A stretch of 42,160 bases of DNA from Pseudoselenomonas ruminantium (GTDB lineage Bacteria > Bacillota > Negativicutes > Selenomonadales > Selenomonadaceae). Both the position numbers and the translations under genes were made by a program. The notes beneath the pieces are model-generated. The model was not told the origin of the DNA and did no database searches. It worked only from the letters and a program-made list of their open reading frames with translations. Of this stretch, positions 36,125-42,160 are shown piece by piece (the first letter of the stretch is position 1; every line of letters starts with the position of its first letter). The stretch spans positions 1-42,160 of the forward strand of contig DJYL01000185.1 in the NCBI GenBank assembly GCA_002448495.1, given 5' to 3'.

Positions 36125-37804
36125 ATGGATGACCAGGTATTACGCCCGGCAGTTGGCGGAGAGGACGCAGGTTATCTGCTCGAATTCCTTCAAGACGGTG
36201 TTTTTGTAACAATATATCCCAGCAATGGCGCAGAGATTCTCTTTGAGCTTTCAGATGTGCGGCAAAGCCTGCATGACAACGGTGTAAATGATTACGATAT
36301 CATTGAACTGTCGAAGATAATCCGTGAGGCAGCAGGGCAGCGCCGCAAGATAGCTGATGGGTTTGAAGAAGCTGCGCCGGAGATTGAGGAAGAAAACAGC
36401 GATTCTCAGCAGAACAGCGAAGTGCAGGCAGAACCTGAAGAAGAAAGTGAACCGGCGGGCATCATCATCGATGTCAGCCGTGACCAGATGATTGCCACGG
36501 TACGCTACGACACCAGTAAGGGAACGAAAAAGCCTGCTGAAGATGACATCAAAGCTGCGCTGGCAGAAAAGGGAGTAATTTATGGTATTAATGAGGAAGC
36601 CATAAAAAAAGGTGTGCGAAGCCTGACTCCGTTTGTCGTTGCTGAAGGAAAGCAGGTACAGCATGGCGAAAATGCCAAAATCGAGCGCAAATTTGACTTG
36701 TCACAGAAAAACAGACCCAAAATCGATGAATACAATAAGGCTGATTACAAGGATATGGGGCTTTTCGTACTGGCCAAGAAGGGTGAACTTTTAGCTGTAC
36801 GCATTCCCCAGACAGAAGGTATACCCGGAAAAAATATATTCGGTCTGGATGTACCGGCTCGTCCGGGACGTCCTATTCCTGTACCGCAGGGGAAAAATAC
36901 GGAAATCCGTAATGATAATGAGCTTTATGCAACCATTGACGGCCAGATTGTTGACTCTACCCGTAAGATTGATATTGACCCTCATCTGGCTATCCGCTCC
37001 AGTGTAGGCGCAGCCACCGGCAATATTGATTTTGTGGGCAGTGTATCCATTCAGGGCAATGTCGAAGCTGGTTTTGTGGTAAAAGCAACTGGTGATATCG
37101 AAATCGGCGGCATGGTCAATGGCGCAGTGGTGGAAGGCCGCAACATCATGATTAAGGGCGGCATCAATGGGCAGAATAAAGGTCATGTCAAGGCTGTGGA
37201 AGATGTGCATGCCATGTTTGCGGAAAATGCCGTGATAGAAGCCGGACGGGATATCACGATTGTTGATGCGATACTGCATTCTCAGGTGCGGGCCGGTAAT
37301 ATGATTTATGTCGAAGAGAGACGAGGAATTATTACTGGCGGAAATATCGCTGCCGGTGAGGAAATCCGCTGCAAGCTGGTGGGCAATGCCGCCGCCGTGG
37401 TGACCAAGATGTCTGTGGGGGTTGACCCGACTGTACAGAAGCGCTATCAGGAAGTCTGTCGGGAGTGCAAGGAGGACAGAGGGCGCCTCAAACAGATTAC
37501 CCAGATGCTCAATACACTGGGCAAAATTGATGTAAGCCGTCTGCCGCAGCAGCGAATTGATCAGATTAATGCGCTGACCCGTTCACAGTTCCCCCTGGCA
37601 GGGAAAATCAAGCGGGCGGAAAAGGAAATACAGGCTCTGGAAGAAGCCATGGGGCGCATGAAGGAAGGTAAAATTCGGGTTATGGATACGGTTTATCCGG
37701 GGGTACGCATATCGATTAATTCGGTGATTATGAACGTTCAAAGCAGTATCCGCCGCTGTCTCCTGACTGTAAAGGAAGATCGCATCAATATTGGCACCTA
37801 TTAA
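36125..37804 (+). CDS. fapA: DUF342/FapA-family flagellar assembly protein A
   Basis: FapA family members carry the DUF342 polymer-like beta domain; in Vibrio FapA is involved in flagellum assembly and placement. The protein is 559 residues. The N-terminal ~100 residues are variable and acidic. The core has the DUF342 signature (RIPQTEGIPGKNIFGLDVPA, about residues 226-245) and a beta-repeat region rich in Gly, Val and Asn (residues about 270-440). The C-terminus is a coiled coil. There is no membrane helix. It is directly downstream of fliA, 22 bases away. Confidence 0.82.
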   Translation: MDDQVLRPAVGGEDAGYLLEFLQDGVFVTIYPSNGAEILFELSDVRQSLHDNGVNDYDIIELSKIIREAAGQRRKIADGFEEAAPEIEEENSDSQQNSEVQAEPEEESEPAGIIIDVSRDQMIATVRYDTSKGTKKPAEDDIKAALAEKGVIYGINEEAIKKGVRSLTPFVVAEGKQVQHGENAKIERKFDLSQKNRPKIDEYNKADYKDMGLFVLAKKGELLAVRIPQTEGIPGKNIFGLDVPARPGRPIPVPQGKNTEIRNDNELYATIDGQIVDSTRKIDIDPHLAIRSSVGAATGNIDFVGSVSIQGNVEAGFVVKATGDIEIGGMVNGAVVEGRNIMIKGGINGQNKGHVKAVEDVHAMFAENAVIEAGRDITIVDAILHSQVRAGNMIYVEERRGIITGGNIAAGEEIRCKLVGNAAAVVTKMSVGVDPTVQKRYQEVCRECKEDRGRLKQITQMLNTLGKIDVSRLPQQRIDQINALTRSQFPLAGKIKRAEKEIQALEEAMGRMKEGKIRVMDTVYPGVRISINSVIMNVQSSIRRCLLTVKEDRINIGTY

Positions 37805-37816
37805 AACGGTTTATGT

Positions 37817-37845
37817 GAGGGCATCGTAAGGGATGCCCTCCGTTT
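37817..37845 (+). terminator. Hairpin after fapA, possible weak terminator
   Basis: Nine perfect pairs (37817-37825 with 37832-37840) form a GC-rich stem over a six-base loop. CGTTTG follows instead of a true T run, so termination would be partial at best. An outer AAACGG/CCGTTT pairing could extend it across an internal loop. Confidence 0.5.
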
Positions 37846-37871
37846 GTAGTATTAGGAAAGAAGGGAAAAAC

Positions 37872-38210
37872 ATGGAAGTCGGCCCAATGAGTATGCAGAT
37901 GATAGTTCCCCGGGCTGCTGATGCCGGGCAGGTACAGCACAATCTTAATCAGGCCAATGCTCTGCAGTCTGACTATCAGGCGCTGGAGCAGAAAAACGAT
38001 GATAAATTAAAGCAAAAACAGGTGCGCGGCAAGGAAAATCCAGAAGATGGGCGTATAAAGGATGACCCTGAACGGCAGAAAAATCGGGGCGGGGGACAAG
38101 GCCGCAAACGTCGTGCGGCAGAAAGCCAGACCGAGGAAGTTCCTGAGCAGCCAATGGAAAGGATGGCGGCAGACCCTTCAAGAGGGCAGCTATTAGACAT
38201 CAGCCTGTAA
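37872..38210 (+). CDS. Small basic, hydrophilic protein of unknown function
   Basis: I do not recognise a domain. The protein is 112 residues from the ATG at 37872, with GAAGGG upstream. A longer in-frame form from 37833 has no ribosome site. The first 30 residues (MEVGPMSMQMIVPRA, then a Gln/Asn-rich helix) look structured. The rest is Lys/Arg/Glu/Gly-rich and probably disordered. There is no signal peptide or membrane segment. Its place between fapA and the swrB-like gene suggests a flagellar role. Its last codons contain the -35 of the next promoter. Confidence 0.7.
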   Translation: MEVGPMSMQMIVPRAADAGQVQHNLNQANALQSDYQALEQKNDDKLKQKQVRGKENPEDGRIKDDPERQKNRGGGQGRKRRAAESQTEEVPEQPMERMAADPSRGQLLDISL

Positions 38211-38222
38211 ATATCGTATAAT
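38194..38222 (+). promoter_or_regulatory. Sigma-A promoter for the swrB-like gene
   Basis: TAGACA (38194-38199), five of six bases of the consensus, 17 bases, then a perfect TATAAT (38217-38222). It lies at the 3' end of the previous gene. The predicted start near 38229 falls after the ATG at 38227, which favours the later ATG at 38263 for the swrB-like gene. Confidence 0.7.
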
Positions 38223-38262
38223 CTATATGGATTATATCGTGAGGAGGTTTTTAGTTCAGTCT

Positions 38263-39048
38263 ATGTTTCCAGAAATATTTGGTTTTCTTATTATAGCCGG
38301 TGCTTTATTGGTGATGGTGGTGCGTGTAATTTCCAAGCGTCAGCAAAGTGTGGATACAGAGACACTGCGGGCATCCACGGAACAACTGAAGGCAGAGCTT
38401 ACACGTTCTGCTGATGCGGTTATTTCCCGGATGGGCAAGCATATCCAGCATTTGGAAAATTTGCTTCGGCAGGCCGATGAGCGCAATGTCCGGCTGGAAG
38501 CAGGAATAGGTGAATACAAGCGGCTTGCCGGAGAAATGGAAGAACGTTCAGCGGCATTGAATCGGGAACTTACCGAAGCCCGCAAAGTGATTGCAGAACT
38601 TGCTGCCTATCAATCTGTACCCTTGATGCAGCAACCCGTAATGCCTGTATCATCCACGGTGAACAGCCAGCAGATGATACCGCCTGCTGCAATGCAGCGA
38701 GTAGATGCGCAGGATTTTGCCGCAGTTTTGCAAAATTCCATGAACCGTGAGGAGCCGGCGATTAACGCGCAGCAGGCAACCGGACTTGCTGAAGCGATGA
38801 CCAGACATCCGGAGGAGGTACCGGAGAATATTGTTCCTGAGACGGAGGAGCTTAGGAAAACGCAAGAAGAGGAAATACCAGAGCCACCGAAAAAAAGAGA
38901 GCCGGAAAAGGTGATTTCGCCTGCTGCTGCTAAGGCAAAGGCATTGCTGCGAAGTGGTTATTCTGTAGAAGATACTGCCCGGGAAACAGGGATGGGCCGT
39001 GGTGCTATTGAATTGCTCAAAGAAATGAATAAACGTGATTTGCAGTAA
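38263..39048 (+). CDS. SwrB-like / DUF6115 motility protein
   Basis: In Bacillus swrB follows sigD and promotes maturation of the flagellar export apparatus. This gene lies three genes after fliA and has the same layout. One N-terminal membrane helix (residues about 4-24) precedes a long coiled coil of charged residues (about 30-110). A Pro/Glu/Met-rich linker follows, then a C-terminal helix-turn-helix-like DUF6115 segment (RSGYSVEDTARETGMGRGAI). The start is uncertain: the ATG at 38263 is 15 bases after AGGAGG, while an ATG at 38227 lies before the predicted transcription start. Family assignment rests on architecture and is moderate. Confidence 0.72.
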   Translation: MFPEIFGFLIIAGALLVMVVRVISKRQQSVDTETLRASTEQLKAELTRSADAVISRMGKHIQHLENLLRQADERNVRLEAGIGEYKRLAGEMEERSAALNRELTEARKVIAELAAYQSVPLMQQPVMPVSSTVNSQQMIPPAAMQRVDAQDFAAVLQNSMNREEPAINAQQATGLAEAMTRHPEEVPENIVPETEELRKTQEEEIPEPPKKREPEKVISPAAAKAKALLRSGYSVEDTARETGMGRGAIELLKEMNKRDLQ

Positions 39049-39085
39049 AAAAAGCCGTGAAGATGAATAATCTTTACGGCTTTTT
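39049..39085 (+). terminator. Strong bidirectional terminator between the fla/che cluster and the deoR-type gene
   Basis: Sixteen pairs with one G-T (39049-39064 with 39070-39085) close a five-base loop. A T run ends the + strand and the matching A run ends the - strand. It ends the swrB-like gene on the + strand and can also end the - strand deoR-type gene, whose stop is at 39170-39172. Confidence 0.9.
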
Positions 39086-39169
39086 ATGTGCGCCCGGCAT
39101 TTTGGCGCTATACCGGTTGCCGGACCGGCGAAAATAAATGTAACAGTCAGCCTTGAACTAAATTTCTGT

Positions 39170-39919
39170 TTATGCGCCGACGGGATGCACATGTATGCCT
39201 TGACTGTGTAAATTGTTCAAGGTGCTGCTGTCTGCTAAATCATCGGTATACAGGGCACTGACTTGATTGTAGGCCAGAAGCTTTACCGTGCCATGCAGGC
39301 GGAATTTTGCCGACTCCGTCAGGATGATGGTCTGTTCTGCCCGTTCTGCCATGCAGCGGGCAGCCTCAGCCCGCATGAGGTCATTGGACATAAAGCCCAG
39401 TTCGTTCAGTCCGTCTGTACCGACAAAAAACTTGCTTACATAAAAATCCCGTACACAGCTGCGAATCATGGGACCGACCATTACCTGAGCTTCTTTTTGA
39501 TATTCGCCGCCCAACAATATTACGCGGACATGGGGATATTTGCGAATATAATCGGCGATAAAGGCGGAATTGGTGATGATGGTCACATCACGGCGATTAG
39601 CAGCGAGTTCCTCTGCCAGCAGGGCACAGCAGCTGCCGGATTCAATCATAACGGTTTCCCCGTTATGTACGCTTTCAGCTGCCCGGCGGGCAATGCGCAG
39701 TTTGGCATCATAATTGAAGGAAAGATGGTTGCCGATATCATCACTGGTCGTCAGACGGGCAAAACCATGCTCACGGCGCAAAAGTCCCTTTTTCGCAAGG
39801 ATATTCAAATCCTTGCGTATGGTAACTTCCGAAACGTCCAAGGCTTTGGCCAGCTCGGTCACAGCAATGCGGTTGTGCTGATTGACAAGGCTTAAAAGCT
39901 TGCTATGGCGAATGTGCAT
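39170..39919 (-). CDS. DeoR/GlpR-family transcriptional regulator
   Basis: It is a sugar-phosphate-sensing repressor type. The N-terminal winged helix (IAVTELAKALDVSEVTIRKD) is at about residues 17-36. The C-terminal sugar-isomerase-like sensor domain includes VMIESGSCCALLAEELA, TIITNSAFIADYI and FFVGTDGLNELGFMSNDLM. The protein is 249 residues from the ATG (39919-39917), with AGGGGA eight bases upstream. The 11-residue upstream extension lacks a good site. Its target genes are not in the window: the neighbours are the fla/che cluster and rpsT, so it is an orphan regulator here. Confidence 0.9.
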   Translation of the reverse strand: MHIRHSKLLSLVNQHNRIAVTELAKALDVSEVTIRKDLNILAKKGLLRREHGFARLTTSDDIGNHLSFNYDAKLRIARRAAESVHNGETVMIESGSCCALLAEELAANRRDVTIITNSAFIADYIRKYPHVRVILLGGEYQKEAQVMVGPMIRSCVRDFYVSKFFVGTDGLNELGFMSNDLMRAEAARCMAERAEQTIILTESAKFRLHGTVKLLAYNQVSALYTDDLADSSTLNNLHSQGIHVHPVGA

Positions 39920-39951
39920 AAAATCATCCCCTGTTTGATAAATATAAGACA

Positions 39952-39960
39952 ATTATAGCA
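39952..39960 (-). promoter_or_regulatory. Extended -10 promoter for the deoR-type gene
   Basis: On the - strand, TGC is followed directly by TATAAT (reading TGCTATAAT), the full extended -10 pattern. No good -35 lies at the right distance. The surrounding 39953-40024 region is strongly A/T-rich and holds no gene. Confidence 0.5.
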
Positions 39961-40024
39961 AAAAAAGCGAAATAATACATTACAAAAGTAAAAAATATTA
40001 CGAATGAAATTAATATAGATAAAC

Positions 40025-40056
40025 AAAAAAACCTGCCCTTTCGAGCAGGTTTTTTT
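40025..40056 (-). terminator. Intrinsic terminator of rpsT
   Basis: A 12-pair stem with an eight-base loop is flanked by A and T runs on both sides (40025-40036 with 40045-40056). It lies 17 bases beyond the rpsT stop on the - strand, and would also work on the + strand. Confidence 0.88.
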
Positions 40057-40072
40057 CTATCTCATCTGAGAA

Positions 40073-40339
40073 TTATTTAGCGAGTGCGTTCACTTTGCGA
40101 GCCAGACGGGACTTTTTGCGAGCTGCGCAGTTCTTGTGGAACACGTGGTTAGCAGCAGCCATGTCAATGGTCTTGCAAGCAGCCGTGAGGAGGGATTTCG
40201 CTTCATCAACGTTTCCAGCCTCAACAGCGTCGAGAACACGACGGGAAGCAGTGCGTACACGGGACTTCTCAGCAGCGTTCTTCGCACGGCGCTTAGCGTC
40301 AGATTTTACACTAAGAATAGATGCTTTAATATTCGGCAA
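40073..40339 (-). CDS. rpsT: 30S ribosomal protein S20
   Basis: It is a small helical, basic ribosomal protein binding 16S rRNA. The protein is 88 residues, beginning PNIKASI after the initiator, the family start. The start is a TTG (40339-40337), with AGGGGGGTGA seven bases upstream; an ATG and a GTG further up lie within or before that site. TTG-started rpsT is used in several bacteria and can limit its yield. It is transcribed divergently from lepA. Confidence 0.95.
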   Translation of the reverse strand: MPNIKASILSVKSDAKRRAKNAAEKSRVRTASRRVLDAVEAGNVDEAKSLLTAACKTIDMAAANHVFHKNCAARKKSRLARKVNALAK

Positions 40340-40375
40340 GTAGTTCACCCCCCTCAATTGATTCGTTACCTAGCT

Positions 40376-40404
40376 ATTTTAGCATGTCATTTTCCAAAAA
40401 GCAA
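40376..40404 (-). promoter_or_regulatory. Sigma-A promoter for rpsT
   Basis: On the - strand, TTGCTT (40404-40399), 17 bases, then TAAAAT (40381-40376), with TGC in front of the -10. This is a good extended -10 promoter about 40 bases before the rpsT start. Confidence 0.65.
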
Positions 40405-40424
40405 TAGGTTTTATTTTTTTTCTA

Positions 40425-40453
40425 TGGCAAAATCTGCATAACTACGTTATAAT
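40425..40453 (+). promoter_or_regulatory. Sigma-A promoter for lepA
   Basis: TGGCAA (40425-40430), 17 bases, then a perfect TATAAT (40448-40453). The -35 is weak. The predicted start is about 30 bases before the lepA ATG. It stands back to back with the rpsT promoter, about 20 bases apart. Confidence 0.5.
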
Positions 40454-40490
40454 AACCATTATATGGATAGAAGTTGAAAGGAAAATGACA

Positions 40491-42160
40491 ATGCAGAACA
40501 AGCATATTCGCAATTTCTCGATTATCGCCCATATCGACCATGGCAAATCGACCATTGCGGACCGGTTGATTGAATATACGGGCACATTGACGCAGCGGGA
40601 GATGGAAGCGCAGGTCCTTGACAGCATGGACCTGGAGCGTGAGCGTGGCATTACGATTAAGGCCCAGACGGTGCGCCTTGACTACAAGGGCAAAGATGGG
40701 CAGATGTATCAGTTAAACCTCATCGATACGCCGGGCCATGTGGATTTTACCTATGAGGTTTCCCGCAGTCTGGCTGCCTGCGAAGGGGCGCTGCTGGTCG
40801 TGGATGCGGCGCAGGGCGTTGAAGCGCAGACACTGGCGAACGTCTATATGGCGCTCGAAAATGATTTGGAAATCGTGCCGGTCATCAATAAGATTGACCT
40901 GCCTAGTGCTGACCCCGACCGCGTGAAGGAGGAAATCGAAAACACCATTGGCCTGGATGCCACGGATGCGGTGCTGGCTTCGGCGAAAACTGGTATCGGC
41001 ATTGAAGAAATCCTCGATGCCATTGTGGAGCGCATTCCTGCCCCGGAAGGGGACGAGAATGCGCCCTTGCAGGCGCTTATCTTTGACTCCTTCTTTGATT
41101 CCTACAAGGGCGTTATTGCTCATGTGCGCGTCAAGCAGGGCAAAATCAAAAAGGGCATGCGTCTTAAAATGATGGCTACGGGCAAGGAATTTGAGGTCAC
41201 GGATGTGGGCTGCTTTAAGCCGCAGCCGGTGGATGTCGGCGAGCTCAATATGGGCGAAGTTGGCTTTGTGGCCGGTTCCTTAAAGGACGTTCGCGATGTG
41301 CGGGTCGGCGATACCATTACCTTTGCGGACCGGCCTGCGGCAGAACCGCTGCCGGGCTACCGCGGCGTTACGCCGATGGTGTATTGCGGCCTGTATCCGG
41401 TGGAAAGCGCTGATTACGACAACCTCAAGGACGCTCTCGAAAAGATGCAGATTAATGATGCGGCTTTGGTTTTTGAGCCGGAAACATCTGTGGCTTTGGG
41501 CTTTGGTTTCCGTTGCGGCTTCCTGGGCCTGCTGCATATGGATGTTATTCAGGAGCGTTTGGAGCGTGAATATCATCTGAAACTTATCACGACGGCGCCT
41601 TCGGTTATCTACCATGTGTTTAAGACGGATGGCACGGTCTTAAATGTCAGCAATCCGGCTGAACTGCCGCCGCAGACGGAGATTGAGCATATCGAAGAAC
41701 CGTTTGTTAAAGCGACGGTGATTGTGCCCAATGACTTTGTCGGGGCGGTCATGGAGATTTCGCAGGACAAGCGGGGCGTGTTCAAGAACATGGACTATCT
41801 CGATACCAACCGTGTCATGATTACCTATCATATTCCGCTCAATGAAATCATCTTTGACTACTTCGACCGTTTGAAATCGGCAACCAAGGGCTATGCTTCG
41901 CTGGATTATGAACTGGCGGATTATCAGGAGTCGAAGCTTGTGAAGGTGGATATCCTCTTGAACGGCGACCCGGTGGATGCACTCTCGACGATTGTCCATA
42001 AAGACCGCGCGCAGAGTCGTGGCCGTCAGCTGGCATCCAAGCTCAAGGAAATCATTCCGCAGCAGATGTTTGAAATTCCCATTCAGGCGGCGATTGGTTC
42101 CAAGGTTATCGCGCGTGAAAACGTGCGGGCGCGGCGCAAGGACGTTCTGGCCAAGTGCTA
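40491..42160 (+). CDS. lepA: Elongation factor 4 (LepA), 3' end cut by the window
   Basis: It is a translational GTPase that back-translocates or rescues stalled ribosomes. The N-terminal G domain has AHIDHGKST (residues about 13-21), DTPGH, and NKID. LepA-specific C-terminal features include [14 protein letters not shown] near residue 463 and, just before the edge, a [16 protein letters not shown] segment. The ATG at 40491 is eight bases after AAAGGA; an ATG at 40485 is too close. About 556 codons are in the window. Full LepA is near 600 residues, so roughly 45 residues are missing. Confidence 0.96.
   Translation, partial: MQNKHIRNFSIIAHIDHGKSTIADRLIEYTGTLTQREMEAQVLDSMDLERERGITIKAQTVRLDYKGKDGQMYQLNLIDTPGHVDFTYEVSRSLAACEGALLVVDAAQGVEAQTLANVYMALENDLEIVPVINKIDLPSADPDRVKEEIENTIGLDATDAVLASAKTGIGIEEILDAIVERIPAPEGDENAPLQALIFDSFFDSYKGVIAHVRVKQGKIKKGMRLKMMATGKEFEVTDVGCFKPQPVDVGELNMGEVGFVAGSLKDVRDVRVGDTITFADRPAAEPLPGYRGVTPMVYCGLYPVESADYDNLKDALEKMQINDAALVFEPETSVALGFGFRCGFLGLLHMDVIQERLEREYHLKLITTAPSVIYHVFKTDGTVLNVSNPAELPPQTEIEHIEEPFVKATVIVPNDFVGAVMEISQDKRGVFKNMDYLDTNRVMITYHIPLNEIIFDYFDRLKSATKGYASLDYELADYQESKLVKVDILLNGDPVDALSTIVHKDRAQSRGRQLASKLKEIIPQQMFEIPIQAAIGSKVIARENVRARRKDVLAKC

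Noticed and set aside
39086..39169. Palindrome GCCGGaCCGGC downstream of the deoR-type gene
   Set aside because: It is short and has no T run; the strong terminator at 39049-39085 already explains the ends of both genes.

Overview
The window is a bacterial chromosome segment, dense in genes and almost entirely on the + strand. The gene order trmFO-hslV-hslU-codY followed by a fla/che operon is the Bacillus/Firmicutes order. FliY, CheC, CheD, a PilZ brake and SwrB/SwrD-like proteins also point to a Firmicute. Frequent TTG starts, about 50% GC and the protein style suggest the Negativicutes, probably a Selenomonas-like genus. That placement is inference; no 16S or database comparison was possible.

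Layout. Bases 1-5587 hold housekeeping genes: topA (DNA topoisomerase I), trmFO (tRNA m5U54 methyltransferase), and hslV and hslU (protease and unfoldase). Next comes codY with its own promoter, a possible CodY box and a strong terminator. From 6.7 to 39.0 kb is a fla/che supercluster. It runs: rod and basal-body genes (flgB, flgC, fliE, fliF), switch and export ATPase genes (fliG, fliH, fliI, fliJ), a lytic transglycosylase without signal peptide, a YlxF/MotE-like protein, fliK, flgD, flbD/swrD, fliL, fliM, fliY, cheY, the export gate (fliO, fliP, fliQ, fliR, flhB, flhA), flhF, flhG, a PilZ protein, cheB, cheA, cheW, cheC, cheD, a small membrane protein, fliA (sigma-28), fapA, a small basic protein and a SwrB-like protein. 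At the right end are a DeoR-family regulator and rpsT on the - strand, then lepA on the + strand, cut by the window edge.

How it works together. The supercluster encodes the flagellar basal body, switch, export apparatus, hook-length control and most of a CheA-CheW-CheY-CheB-CheC-CheD chemotaxis pathway, plus the late sigma factor. It is not one uniform transcript by sequence. A strong terminator at 14553-14590 is followed at once by a sigma-28-type promoter (TAAG-N15-TACGATAA) in front of fliK. A second strong terminator follows flgD, where the hook gene flgE would normally lie but is absent. Good sigma-A promoters then appear before fliL, before cheY and before the swrB-like gene.

Most notable signals: the terminator/sigma-28 promoter switch before fliK; a 135-bp in-frame triple repeat inside fliK; the missing flgE; the missing xerC between trmFO and hslV; a leaderless transglycosylase likely exported by the flagellar system; and three small or uncharacterised conserved-looking genes around fliA. 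I found no mobile element, CRISPR array, tRNA or rRNA. No gene-free stretch exceeds 300 bases.
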